Under the pieces are notes generated by a model. The model ran no database searches, was not told the DNA's origin, and saw only the letters and a list, made by a program, of their open reading frames with translations. From positions 1-55,271 of the forward strand of contig CAKQXQ010000015.1 in the NCBI GenBank assembly GCA_934292805.1: a stretch of DNA of 55,271 bases, given 5' to 3'. Positions 32,885 through 42,613 of the stretch are shown in pieces. Source of the stretch: an uncultured Roseburia sp. Its GTDB lineage: Bacteria; Bacillota; Clostridia; Lachnospirales; Lachnospiraceae. How positions within the stretch are numbered: the stretch's first letter is position 1; the number at the start of each line of letters is the position of its first letter. The translations under genes and the position numbers were made by a program.

Positions 32885-35800
32885 TTATTGCTGCGGTTTC
32901 ACATAACTATCCAGGTTGTATGTTGCTACGTTATCAATACATAAGGTTGCATCCTGATACAGATAAACACTGATACTGATCGCATCCCCATCTTCTGCAA
33001 GCTGATCCAATACATCCTGTAGCGAAACAAGGATCTGATCTCTTGTACGTCCGCCGACTTTGGACAGCTCTGAGAATTTTACGATCTCTGACAATGACTG
33101 GGTCTTCTCTGTAACATTGTCATTTTCGTCTGTATGGTAGATCGTAATTGTCAGACGTGCTGTATTAATCTTGTCAAGGTTGGCTCCATTATAAAGTGTT
33201 ACTGCCAGTGAACCTGTTTTTGCATCCAGTTCAACCTTGGAATCCTCCATACGCGGTGTCTCTGCATATGCAATATTTAAGTTCTGATGTAAGGTTGCAA
33301 GCTTACTTGATTCTAACAACAGTTTGTTTGCTCCGGTTGTATTGTCTTTGTCGTTTAAGTTCACACCATAGACCTCAACAACATACTGCTTGTTCTCGAT
33401 CGCCTTAAAATTGAGTGTCTGACGGTTTGTAGCCTCCAGGAAGATATAATCTATACCACCAACAGTCATATAATTTGTTCCTGCTATTAACGGATTTCCG
33501 CCAAGTGTGATCTCACCCATTGTAAGATATTTCTTGTTATCGCCATTCTGATCCGTATAATAAATCCTTGCTCCGTAGTAACCATATAAGACGCCTTCAG
33601 CACCACGGTTGAATCCAAGACGGTAAGACAAGTCGTTAACTACCATATTCAATGTTACTGTCATTGTCTTCTTTCCATCTGTACCGGTTTCCGTCTTTAC
33701 AGATGCCTTTGTCTGCGCCATATTCGGATCGGCCTTGGCCGGCACATTGAATTTTGCAGTATCTTTGTGAACATTCGTCTGTTTTGCCTGCTCGTCAACG
33801 AGAATAATCGGAAGCTGATTACTTCTGTCAAGATTCTCATGTGTCAGATCATCCTGAGCATTGGAAGCCTTTACCTTTAAGAATGGATTGCTATAGGCTG
33901 CTCTGACAACCAGCGTATATTCTTTTCCGCTTAATAGCTTCTTCATGGCTGATTCTATATCGTCTTTCCACTTAAACTGCCACTCGTTCGTGTATCCGAC
34001 AGAAAGAGCCATATCGGTAAGTGTTCCGGCTGCATCCTTCTTATACCAGGTTGTGTCATTTCCTTTTTTCCAGGTATTCGTATCATAATCCCAATATGTG
34101 ACCTTTTCGGTCTTCTTTCCATAACCATACTCATCCAGAACTGTCATCAGATCATCTGTAGAGATTACTTTTGTTTTACCGGATGCATCCATGATCTCAA
34201 ACTCATAGTTGATATCTGATATTCCGCTTGTTGTAAAATCGATATCTAACGTATTGCTGTTGTATCCCGGTACGTCGTAATCTGCTTTTAACATGGTAGC
34301 TCCCTGAACTCCGATCATACCCATTCTGATATAATCATTCTGTGTCATATTCAGACAGAACGGCGGGTTTTTGATCAGCCCATTATGTTCATCGTAATAC
34401 ATATCATTGTTTGCACTTGATGTGATCGTTGAGCCATCAACAAATCCAACTATTTTATTTTCTTTCTTATCATAGCAGAATAATTTTATGTAGTACTTTC
34501 TGCCCGGCATAAGATTCTGCAGTTCCAGCGTATATGTGTGGTCTTTACTGGTTTCATCTACTTTAGCGGTCAGGTCTTCTCCTTCTTCTGTTGTTACATT
34601 TGCCTCAAACGCTGCAAGGTTGCTTGTGCTATCGTATGTGACTTTTTTTGAGGCAAAGAGTCTTAATCCTTCACTTGTCCCATCTCCCTGATTTGTTACG
34701 TCAGTAAAATGTTGTTCGTTTAACTTACCATCCGTTGAGTTCAGATCCGTGCCTTCCTTTGATTCAAATACCTGCATATAGATCTTACCGTCATAGCTAT
34801 CTGGATCTACAAGCATATTGTATGTGGATTCTGAAATTGTAAAGGAGAGCCTGTCTCTGACCGGACTGCGCTGCTCAAGCTGACGCTTGGTCACTGTCGG
34901 TACACGCTTGGATGCTTCCAGGCTAAAGTAATTCGTACCACCGATCTCTTTAATAGTTACGTAGCTTCCGTTCTCATCTGCAGATGTTCCATACTCTTTT
35001 AATTTCTCTGCTTTTGTCTCTTTTAAAACTTTATATACGAACGCTTCACTGTTCTCTCTGGCGTTATATGCACCCTGCAGGCCATAGCCAAGCTGCAGTC
35101 CGTTTAGTTTATGCCATGCAGTGCCTTTATAGAGCATTAGTTCCAGATTCTGTGCCTTGACACCGGTCTCTGAGTCTCCCAGTGTACCGTTCGTAACCTT
35201 AAAAATACTGTTTGCAGCATTTACATTTCCAAAGTTCAGCTGATACTTCTGGGTTCCTGCAACATTCGCTCCGATGCTTAATGCACTTGCATATGCACCC
35301 GCTCCAAGTGACTGTACCGCATAATAATAACCTGTAGATGCCGGATCTGTCATCTTTCGATCCGGTTTATGGATCCTATAGCTTGCAAAATCAGTAGTTG
35401 CCACCGTGCTTGTCGGATCTGACAATGCATAACCGGTATCATAGACCGGATAGACACTGATAAATACGTTCTGTCCCGGGGTAACGTTCGTCATCTCGAT
35501 ACTTGCCGTGCTATTAGCAAAGTTAACCGTACCATTCTGCACTAATGCTCCAACTGCTCCACTCTCATTCTTATAAATCTCATATCTGATCGCAGCAATT
35601 GCATTGATCGCTGATGAATCTCCGGTTACCATCAGGTTCACCACTTCTGTCTTTCCGGATGGGATCAGCTGGTAGGTAAGAGGATTGGTATTCGTAGAGT
35701 CTGTTCCTGCCATCCACTCATCGTGGTTTAATGTTACTGTCTGTGTTCCGGTCTTTAAGAAGTAATAATCAAATGCTGCTGCTGTCTCATTACACCACTG

Positions 35801-38800
35801 TTTAAAACTTACTTTTCCGGATTTCTTACTGTAGGTTCCATCAAACAGCTGCATTTCAAGCCAGATGGAATACTCTCCACCGACTAACGACATAGTAGGT
35901 GCTCCTGTTGCACCAGGTGCTCCATCTGCAACCGTGACTTCAAATACGTAGATATCATCCTTTGGCCACTTTTTATTTGCAGCACCAAATAACTGACCTG
36001 CTGTCACACTCTCCCCTGATGCTGCAAGCGTTTTCGGTGCTTCTGACGTCGCGGTCAGGTTCTGATAAGCGATTGTTGAATTTCTTACAATATCTGCAGC
36101 ATAAGATTCATAGTTTGTTTCGTTCGATGCAAAAATCTTGTATTTCGTACCAGTACCATCGTGCTTCAATGTATTGTCCGGATCATATACATAATATTTC
36201 CAGACGGAAACCGTTTTTCCGGATTTGTCTTTGGTCGCTTTCAGATAGGATGCTACCGATGGTGTCTGCTTCTCAAAATCATTGCCGGAGCTTCTTGGAA
36301 GCTGTGCCAGTCCACCATATAACTGTGTTGTATTGTATTTATTAATATCGTATGGATATGTCCATGCTCCGTCTGTGCCGGTTACTCCATAGAAGCTTTC
36401 CAGTGTATAGGCGAAGACATATTCATATCCTCTTGGCATCCAGTCTTTCGGTACGAATACATAGCCATTCGTCGGAGTGCAGACCCAGCTGCCATTGTCA
36501 TTTTTCCAGTTAGTTTTCCACTTTCCGTCTTCATTTGAATTTTTATCATCAACGAATATCTTCACAGAAGGTACCGATCCTTTTGTCGCTCCTTTTATGG
36601 TAACTGCAAACAGGATCCCCGTTTCCTGCCTTGCTGTTTCCTCATCTTCGCCATCCTTGATCAGATCCAGATACTTCTTAACCATATCACTGGTATCACT
36701 CCAGGTCATGTATGTATCATTCTTCATCGCATAATATGTGATGGAGTTCGTATCACCGTTTGGATTCTCATATACTGACTGAAGCTGGTAGCCTACGACG
36801 GTATCCTGTCCGTATTTGTCAACGTTCGCACCTGCCTGTGCCGCATCCGTTCCACCGTTTAAAAGCTCTGTTACTTTTATCTGCTGATCTGCTACATCGG
36901 CTGAAGCAAGTACCGGCGGCTGCTTACCAAGGTCAATTGTGAGCCGGTTCAAATATTTGTCAATATAAGTTCCGTCTTTCTCAAGCTGTATCTTCTTCAA
37001 TGGAATCCTGTTATAGTAGCTTGTTCCACCATCATACTGCTTGATGTAACCTGCATCCATGCTTAATTGCCAGCCATAATCATACAATGCTGATGCTTCG
37101 ATCGTAATGACACCGGATGATGTATTTGTCACGCCTGCTGAGACAAGATCTTTCTTCGTGATCGCAATCTGGCTTGCCGCCTTCCATGCTCCGTTCTCAA
37201 GCGGACCTACCAGATAGTTTTTATAATCCTTTCCGTCGCCAACAGAATCTGTCACATATTCTCCTGCATTATAGCCACATGCATCATAGATTGGTTTTAC
37301 GAATTTTCCTATCTCAATACCAAGGTTGGTGTATACGGTAAATTCAATTGCAGATGCTGCCGCACGCTCTTCATAGTACTTGGAATCCTCGTTCATTTTC
37401 GTATACTTCTCATCGTACTGTGTAGTAGATGGCCATTTTACAATTGCAACATTCTCACCATCGTTTGCTTCTGCGATCTGGAAAACAGCCACGGACTGGT
37501 TGCTTCCTTCCGGAGTCTGATATCCATTCGTACGGAAGAAGCAGCGTCCTAATGTGATCGTCTCTGATGTTGTGCTGGATGTTCCTCCCACATTCACTGT
37601 CTTATCAACTGTTCCTTCAACCGTGATCGTATAGATACCGTTCTCTGCAAGTCCTGCGAGCTGTAATGGGATACGGATCACTCCGTCTTTATTATTAAGC
37701 TGGTTCACCGGACGTGCGAATACATTCTTATACGTATTCTGGTCTCCTGTGACAGTGATCTTAAGTTCGCTGTCAGACTTTAATACCGCACCGTTTGTGT
37801 TGATCACAAGATCTCCCCAGGCTCTGGATGAATCAAATAATTCATCTTTATCGAAACCATTCTTTGGATGATTGACTGTATAGTTGTAAAAATCATCCAC
37901 AAAAACCTTGGAGCCGTTTTGTGCAAAATACTGTGAACCCTGCTGTCCAAGTGAATACGGTTCAAAGGAAAGTACCGGTGTACCTTCTACTGTAAGGCTG
38001 ACTGTCTTCGTGTCAACCGTTACTTCTATATTCTTCTCATTATCATTGTAGCTGACAATGGATGTGATCTTATAAGTACCGGCATCTTTGTAATACCAGC
38101 TTGCCACAGGTGTCGCTGATTCGATCTTCTCTGTGCTTACTGTCTTGTCGCTTTCCTGCTTCTCGATCACATAGGTGTACTTTGTGATTGCTGCATCCTT
38201 GTCGGATTTCACCTTCTGCTCCAGTGTGTAGTAACCCTGATTGGAGTTCGTCACTTCGAATTCTCCAAGCTCTGGTGTCTGCTTCAACGTGATACCACTG
38301 ATCTGGTATGCTGACTGCTGGACATCACCCTGGAACTCTCCGGTATCCGGATTCGTATCGTATGCTCCGGAGTTGGCTACGGATTCACTGGTGAAAAGTG
38401 TCAGTGTATATGGTGTATTGGTAACTGCATTCGGATCTGCAAGACCGAACTCGCTATATAAGAATTCGACTGTCAGATCTGTTCCGTTCAATGAGATCTC
38501 TCTCTGCTGTACTACATCTCCGATCTGAAGTCTGACCATCGCAGAATTTGCCTTGCAGTAGCTCTGCTTGGCAAGATTGAGACGGATTCCTCCTGATGTC
38601 ACACCGGAACCCTCTGTCAGGTTCTTCACATTCTCCATAGAAACACCATCTACTGAAGTGAAGAAATGTCTGCTGACGAAAGTCTTTGTTCCCGATGTTG
38701 TACCGGAAGCAGTCTGCATGCTGTATCCGTTCTTAACGATCAGTATATATTCCGTATCCGGATTCAGACCACTTGTTACGTTGAACTGTGTCGCACTGTT

Positions 38801-39973
38801 GACTGTTGTGATATCCAGGTTGTCTACTCCGTATGCCTTGGCATAAGACCAGACTAACTGGTTCGTCTCAGCGTTACGGATCTCGATCTCACCGCTGTTC
38901 GAGGTAAGTGTTCCGTCGTCATCGCTGACATTCAGATAGAAAGACGCTGCAGATGCTGTGTATTCCATTCCTGCGACACGGATTGTTCCCATGCTTGCAC
39001 TTTTTGTCGTGTCATCCTTGCCACCGGAAGCAGTACCAGGAGTACCTCCTGTTGCACCGGTCTCACCGGCTTTTCCTTCCTCGCCTTTGGTTCCTTCTTC
39101 TCCTTTGTCACCATCTTCTCCGGATTCACCGTCTGTTCCGGACTCACCGTCTGTTCCGTCAGATCCGTTCTCGGCTGTTACTTTGAAAGTTGGTGGAATC
39201 CAGTTTGTGTCACTGTCAGAGTTCACCTGGATCGCACTGCTCATATCCACACGCATTGCATCTAATGTAATACATGCTGTTCCATCCTGATCGTATACAA
39301 CGCCATCTCCGAGATTTAAAACTGCCCCGGATGCAAACTGGATCGTTGTATTGGATGCGATACTCTGCCATACATCCGTCTCATTGGCGATCTGTACGAT
39401 TCCCTTATCTAAGAATGTGATCTCAAGGTATCCTGCCACAGAATGGCTTTCACCGTTTGCAAGAGATAACGTCATATTCTGTGATGCAGCAAGGAACTTA
39501 TCCTCATTCAGCATCCACAGAAGCTCCTGAAAAGTCATCGTCTGTGAATTATTGTCAATCGTATATGCACCATTCGCATAAGTCATTACCATCTGTGCTT
39601 TCAGATTGTAATACTCAACCACGCTGTTGTTGACAGTCTGCGGATCTACGACAATACCATCGCAGAGTGCACTGATCGACCCGTCATTATAATGAATAAA
39701 ACTGTCTTCTGAAACAACTGCCTTGTCTCCTTCAATATCCTGATATGCATAATTTGAAGGAAACTTTCTGGAGATCATGGTTCCCTCTCCAAAGCTCTGT
39801 AAGTATACAGATGCGGTTTCATCTTCCTGACTGATTCCAAGCATGTAGCCATCCGACGGCATCTTACTCTGTCCCTGTCTGGACAGTGTCACACCGCCAA
39901 AAACGATGACACCCGCAAGAATCAATGCGGCTACGCCCACGAATATGACGCTAAGCCCTGTTCTCTTACTCAT
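32885..39973 (-). CDS. Large anchored surface protein with collagen-like stretch and Ig/Fn3-like domains
   Basis: The 2362-residue protein has an N-terminal anchor helix (LSVIFVGVAALILAGVIVFGG, about 7-27), then a beta-rich N-domain (35-263) closely parallel to that of the 778-residue neighbour (HYNDGSISALCDGIVVD against HFEDGSISAFTDGTIVD). A collagen-like Gly-X-X stretch covers about 264-318 (GTDGESGTDGESGEDGDKG), followed by some 2000 residues of Ig/Fn3-like beta domains, with phrases such as GLNPDTEYILIVKNGY and LMPGRKYYIKLFCYD. There is no C-terminal helix or LPXTG, so it is held only at its N-terminus. The ATG at 39973 is chosen over one five codons upstream because GAGGAG lies seven bases before it. 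Function unknown; an extended surface fibre or adhesin is likely. Confidence 0.85.
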   Translation of the reverse strand: MSKRTGLSVIFVGVAALILAGVIVFGGVTLSRQGQSKMPSDGYMLGISQEDETASVYLQSFGEGTMISRKFPSNYAYQDIEGDKAVVSEDSFIHYNDGSISALCDGIVVDPQTVNNSVVEYYNLKAQMVMTYANGAYTIDNNSQTMTFQELLWMLNEDKFLAASQNMTLSLANGESHSVAGYLEITFLDKGIVQIANETDVWQSIASNTTIQFASGAVLNLGDGVVYDQDGTACITLDAMRVDMSSAIQVNSDSDTNWIPPTFKVTAENGSDGTDGESGTDGESGEDGDKGEEGTKGEEGKAGETGATGGTPGTASGGKDDTTKSASMGTIRVAGMEYTASAASFYLNVSDDDGTLTSNSGEIEIRNAETNQLVWSYAKAYGVDNLDITTVNSATQFNVTSGLNPDTEYILIVKNGYSMQTASGTTSGTKTFVSRHFFTSVDGVSMENVKNLTEGSGVTSGGIRLNLAKQSYCKANSAMVRLQIGDVVQQREISLNGTDLTVEFLYSEFGLADPNAVTNTPYTLTLFTSESVANSGAYDTNPDTGEFQGDVQQSAYQISGITLKQTPELGEFEVTNSNQGYYTLEQKVKSDKDAAITKYTYVIEKQESDKTVSTEKIESATPVASWYYKDAGTYKITSIVSYNDNEKNIEVTVDTKTVSLTVEGTPVLSFEPYSLGQQGSQYFAQNGSKVFVDDFYNYTVNHPKNGFDKDELFDSSRAWGDLVINTNGAVLKSDSELKITVTGDQNTYKNVFARPVNQLNNKDGVIRIPLQLAGLAENGIYTITVEGTVDKTVNVGGTSSTTSETITLGRCFFRTNGYQTPEGSNQSVAVFQIAEANDGENVAIVKWPSTTQYDEKYTKMNEDSKYYEERAAASAIEFTVYTNLGIEIGKFVKPIYDACGYNAGEYVTDSVGDGKDYKNYLVGPLENGAWKAASQIAITKKDLVSAGVTNTSSGVITIEASALYDYGWQLSMDAGYIKQYDGGTSYYNRIPLKKIQLEKDGTYIDKYLNRLTIDLGKQPPVLASADVADQQIKVTELLNGGTDAAQAGANVDKYGQDTVVGYQLQSVYENPNGDTNSITYYAMKNDTYMTWSDTSDMVKKYLDLIKDGEDEETARQETGILFAVTIKGATKGSVPSVKIFVDDKNSNEDGKWKTNWKNDNGSWVCTPTNGYVFVPKDWMPRGYEYVFAYTLESFYGVTGTDGAWTYPYDINKYNTTQLYGGLAQLPRSSGNDFEKQTPSVASYLKATKDKSGKTVSVWKYYVYDPDNTLKHDGTGTKYKIFASNETNYESYAADIVRNSTIAYQNLTATSEAPKTLAASGESVTAGQLFGAANKKWPKDDIYVFEVTVADGAPGATGAPTMSLVGGEYSIWLEMQLFDGTYSKKSGKVSFKQWCNETAAAFDYYFLKTGTQTVTLNHDEWMAGTDSTNTNPLTYQLIPSGKTEVVNLMVTGDSSAINAIAAIRYEIYKNESGAVGALVQNGTVNFANSTASIEMTNVTPGQNVFISVYPVYDTGYALSDPTSTVATTDFASYRIHKPDRKMTDPASTGYYYAVQSLGAGAYASALSIGANVAGTQKYQLNFGNVNAANSIFKVTNGTLGDSETGVKAQNLELMLYKGTAWHKLNGLQLGYGLQGAYNARENSEAFVYKVLKETKAEKLKEYGTSADENGSYVTIKEIGGTNYFSLEASKRVPTVTKRQLEQRSPVRDRLSFTISESTYNMLVDPDSYDGKIYMQVFESKEGTDLNSTDGKLNEQHFTDVTNQGDGTSEGLRLFASKKVTYDSTSNLAAFEANVTTEEGEDLTAKVDETSKDHTYTLELQNLMPGRKYYIKLFCYDKKENKIVGFVDGSTITSSANNDMYYDEHNGLIKNPPFCLNMTQNDYIRMGMIGVQGATMLKADYDVPGYNSNTLDIDFTTSGISDINYEFEIMDASGKTKVISTDDLMTVLDEYGYGKKTEKVTYWDYDTNTWKKGNDTTWYKKDAAGTLTDMALSVGYTNEWQFKWKDDIESAMKKLLSGKEYTLVVRAAYSNPFLKVKASNAQDDLTHENLDRSNQLPIILVDEQAKQTNVHKDTAKFNVPAKADPNMAQTKASVKTETGTDGKKTMTVTLNMVVNDLSYRLGFNRGAEGVLYGYYGARIYYTDQNGDNKKYLTMGEITLGGNPLIAGTNYMTVGGIDYIFLEATNRQTLNFKAIENKQYVVEVYGVNLNDKDNTTGANKLLLESSKLATLHQNLNIAYAETPRMEDSKVELDAKTGSLAVTLYNGANLDKINTARLTITIYHTDENDNVTEKTQSLSEIVKFSELSKVGGRTRDQILVSLQDVLDQLAEDGDAISISVYLYQDATLCIDNVATYNLDSYVKPQQ

Positions 39974-40009
39974 AATTGTGCTCCTCATCTTTCTTCCTTG
40001 CTGTACTTT

Positions 40010-42346
40010 CTATAAACCTTCTTTTGCGGTTATTGCTTCTTTACTCTGGTATAATATGCCTGTATAATCTCTTGTCTCTTCTTTTCCATTCGGAAGAGAG
40101 ATCACTTCTCTTAAGGTTCCCTTTACCGTGAGAATGTACTTTTCATTCTTTTCCAGATCTTTTTTAAAGAATACCTTAAAGTCAACACCTGTTCCTGCTG
40201 CATTCCACTTTTCTCTGGAAAGGTCAATATAAGTAACTGTCGACCAGCTGCCATCCACTTTGGCAAGAGTTACGGTCACTACCTGATCCTTCACGATCTG
40301 TTCATCACCATTTGCTGTAAGATTCAGCTGACCATAGATATAATCTTTTCCTCCACTTTGTGTTGCGGTTGCTGTCAGATCGGTATAGGTCGTCGTTAAT
40401 CTGGTGCTGTCCGGGATCGTAACGCTGATGCTGTCTGTCTTCACAGTCAGATCATTCACATTATCATTCCATTCCACATTCGCCCAGATCGTATAACTGT
40501 CACCGGAAAGTCCTTCATCATAGTACCATTTGGCACCGGTGCTTTCCGTGCTGATATTCTTAACCAGTCGGCCGAACCTGTCTGTGATCACGAATGTTGC
40601 AGACCGGTACGCACTATCCGGGTCATCTTTCAACAGGAGATTCAATCTGTAGTAATCATCAAACTTCTCAGCTTCCACTCCCGCGATCACCGGTTCTGTC
40701 TTAAGAAAATGTCCAGTCAGGCGATAACCGGATTCTGTCCATCTTCCTGAATTATCTTCTATGAATAAGGTTACCGTATATCCTTTATTATTTAACTCAC
40801 GCTTGTCCTCATGTTCTGCACCTAAAAGCTGTTCTACTGTCTCTGCCGAGAACACAAGCGATGCACTGTCTTTCTTCTTTGGATCAAACGCAATGCTTTC
40901 CAGATATGTTGCATCATCGGTTCCATCTACTTTAAAACGGACCTTAACGCTCTTAGCTGTGCTGTCGTCTGCCCTTAACAGCTTCACGGTCATGCCTTCT
41001 CTTGTTACATCTGCACTGCCAAGGCTGATTCCTGCACTGGATACATAGAACGATCTTGTCACAAAAACCTTCGTTCCGGTATTCGTAATACCACTTTCCA
41101 TATTCTGCTGATATCCGCTCTTTGCAGTGATGATGTATTCCTTATCACTTGAAAGGCTTCCGTCATCCACCGTGAAGGTCTGTGTATCGATCGAAGGAAA
41201 ATCCACTTTTCTCGACCATACGACCGCTCCGGTTTCAGCATCCCTGACTTCGATCACTCCGGTATCTCCTGTCAGTATATTATCCTTATCTGTAACTTTC
41301 AGTGTAAAGCTCATGCTTCTTGCATTTCCACTGATATCGGTGATCATGATCTTCGCCATGCCATCGGATGCAAGATTCTTCTCTTCTCCGGCTATGATGC
41401 TGTTAGCCCTGCCTCCGGCCGAACCGTTCTCACCACTCTTGCCGGAATCACCGGATTTGCCTTTCTCACCATCTGATCCCTGTTCTCCGTCCGATCCTTC
41501 TTCTCCGTTATCTCCAGATGATCCGTCGGATCCGTCATCGTTATGAATGATGAATGTCGGAGGTGTCCAGCCTTCCCAGTCTGTACTCTGTGACTTCACA
41601 TCAATGCTTAACGTCTGGTCTGCACTTAAATCATTCAGTGTGAAGCTTGCCGCTCCCTCACGGTCTGTCACAGCCTTGCTTCCAAAATCGATCGCTGCTC
41701 CGGATGCGAATTTTAAAGTTGTCCCGCTTCCGATCGTCCTGTAGATTCCATCCTGGTTGGCGATCTGTAAGATTCCATCATCAAGCCAGGTAAGTTCCAC
41801 ATAACCGTTGATCGTCTTTCGCTCTCCGTTTGCAAGCGTAAGCTCTAACTCATCCGATGCTGCAAGCAGCTTCTCGTCGCTGATCTCCCACAGCAGCTCT
41901 GCGAACTGGATGCTTCGGCTGTTGTTGTCGATCATCCATCCCTCGCTGTCTTTTGCCATGATCATCATCGGTTCTATATTATAAAACTCCAGCACGCCGG
42001 TTCCCGTCTCTCCCATATCGACGATCGTACCGTCCGTAAAAGCACTAATAGAGCCATCTTCAAAATGAAGAAAGCTCATCTTGCCTGCTGCGTATTTCTT
42101 TCCATCTGTATCCCTGTATTCCCATGAAGCCGGAAACTTCTCTCTCGCTTTCACTCCGGATTCAAAACCTCTTACAGCAACCTGTGCTTCTCCGTTATCA
42201 TCTGACACCTGTAGTATGTAACCTGATAATGGAAAACTCTGGCGGTTTCCTTCCGTGAATACATAGCCTCCAAAGAGTACAAGGGTAAGCAATAAACCTA
42301 CACCTATCAAGGCAAAGAACCATTTTACCCGTCCTCTTATCTTCAT
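40010..42346 (-). CDS. Anchored surface protein with collagen-like stretch, short paralogue of the 2362-residue protein
   Basis: The 778-residue protein has an N-terminal anchor helix (WFFALIGVGLLLTLVLFGGY, about 9-28), a beta-rich N-domain (about 40-262), a collagen-like Gly-X-X stretch (about 265-315, GDNGEEGSDGEQGSDGEKGK), and two to four Ig-like domains. It matches the first 780 residues of the neighbouring 2362-residue protein domain for domain, including WIDNNSRSIQFAELLWE-like and TTLKFASGAAIDFG motifs, so the two arose by duplication. It is the first gene after the internal promoter, with a leader of about 145 nt. No C-terminal anchor or sorting signal is present. Confidence 0.83.
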   Translation of the reverse strand: MKIRGRVKWFFALIGVGLLLTLVLFGGYVFTEGNRQSFPLSGYILQVSDDNGEAQVAVRGFESGVKAREKFPASWEYRDTDGKKYAAGKMSFLHFEDGSISAFTDGTIVDMGETGTGVLEFYNIEPMMIMAKDSEGWMIDNNSRSIQFAELLWEISDEKLLAASDELELTLANGERKTINGYVELTWLDDGILQIANQDGIYRTIGSGTTLKFASGAAIDFGSKAVTDREGAASFTLNDLSADQTLSIDVKSQSTDWEGWTPPTFIIHNDDGSDGSSGDNGEEGSDGEQGSDGEKGKSGDSGKSGENGSAGGRANSIIAGEEKNLASDGMAKIMITDISGNARSMSFTLKVTDKDNILTGDTGVIEVRDAETGAVVWSRKVDFPSIDTQTFTVDDGSLSSDKEYIITAKSGYQQNMESGITNTGTKVFVTRSFYVSSAGISLGSADVTREGMTVKLLRADDSTAKSVKVRFKVDGTDDATYLESIAFDPKKKDSASLVFSAETVEQLLGAEHEDKRELNNKGYTVTLFIEDNSGRWTESGYRLTGHFLKTEPVIAGVEAEKFDDYYRLNLLLKDDPDSAYRSATFVITDRFGRLVKNISTESTGAKWYYDEGLSGDSYTIWANVEWNDNVNDLTVKTDSISVTIPDSTRLTTTYTDLTATATQSGGKDYIYGQLNLTANGDEQIVKDQVVTVTLAKVDGSWSTVTYIDLSREKWNAAGTGVDFKVFFKKDLEKNEKYILTVKGTLREVISLPNGKEETRDYTGILYQSKEAITAKEGL

Positions 42347-42405
42347 ACTTTTGTCTCCTCGTCTTTCGTATTCGAAACTGTCCCCTCAGCCGTCTTATTA
42401 CCCAA

Positions 42406-42444
42406 GAAAAGAGAGTCTTCTCCTCTTTGAGAATCTCTCTTTTC
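42406..42444 (-). promoter_or_regulatory. Hairpin in the leader of the second transcription unit
   Basis: GAAAAGAGAG and CTCTCTTTTC pair perfectly (10 bp) about 60 bp before the 778-residue gene, with weaker pairing inside the loop. No T tract follows, so it is not a plain terminator; it may stabilise or regulate the mRNA. Confidence 0.45.
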
Positions 42445-42491
42445 AATGTTCTTACGCTGCCTCTTCGTTCCGTCCGTCAATTTATACTACA

Positions 42492-42519
42492 ATTATACAC
42501 CATCTGTTTTCTCTGTCTA
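42492..42519 (-). promoter_or_regulatory. Internal promoter of the surface/rotary unit
   Basis: TAGACA (42514-42519) and TATAAT (42492-42497) on the minus strand with a 16-bp spacer lie in the only long gap (268 bp) of the operon. They would start a transcript covering the 778-residue gene through the giant gene. Confidence 0.6.
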
Positions 42520-42613
42520 TAGGGAAAATGATATATTTTTCACGAATAATTAAGATTTTTTTCACAAATCCTTATAGCGTTTTTGTAATTTTAATTTTTC
42601 AGTTATTGTCAGT

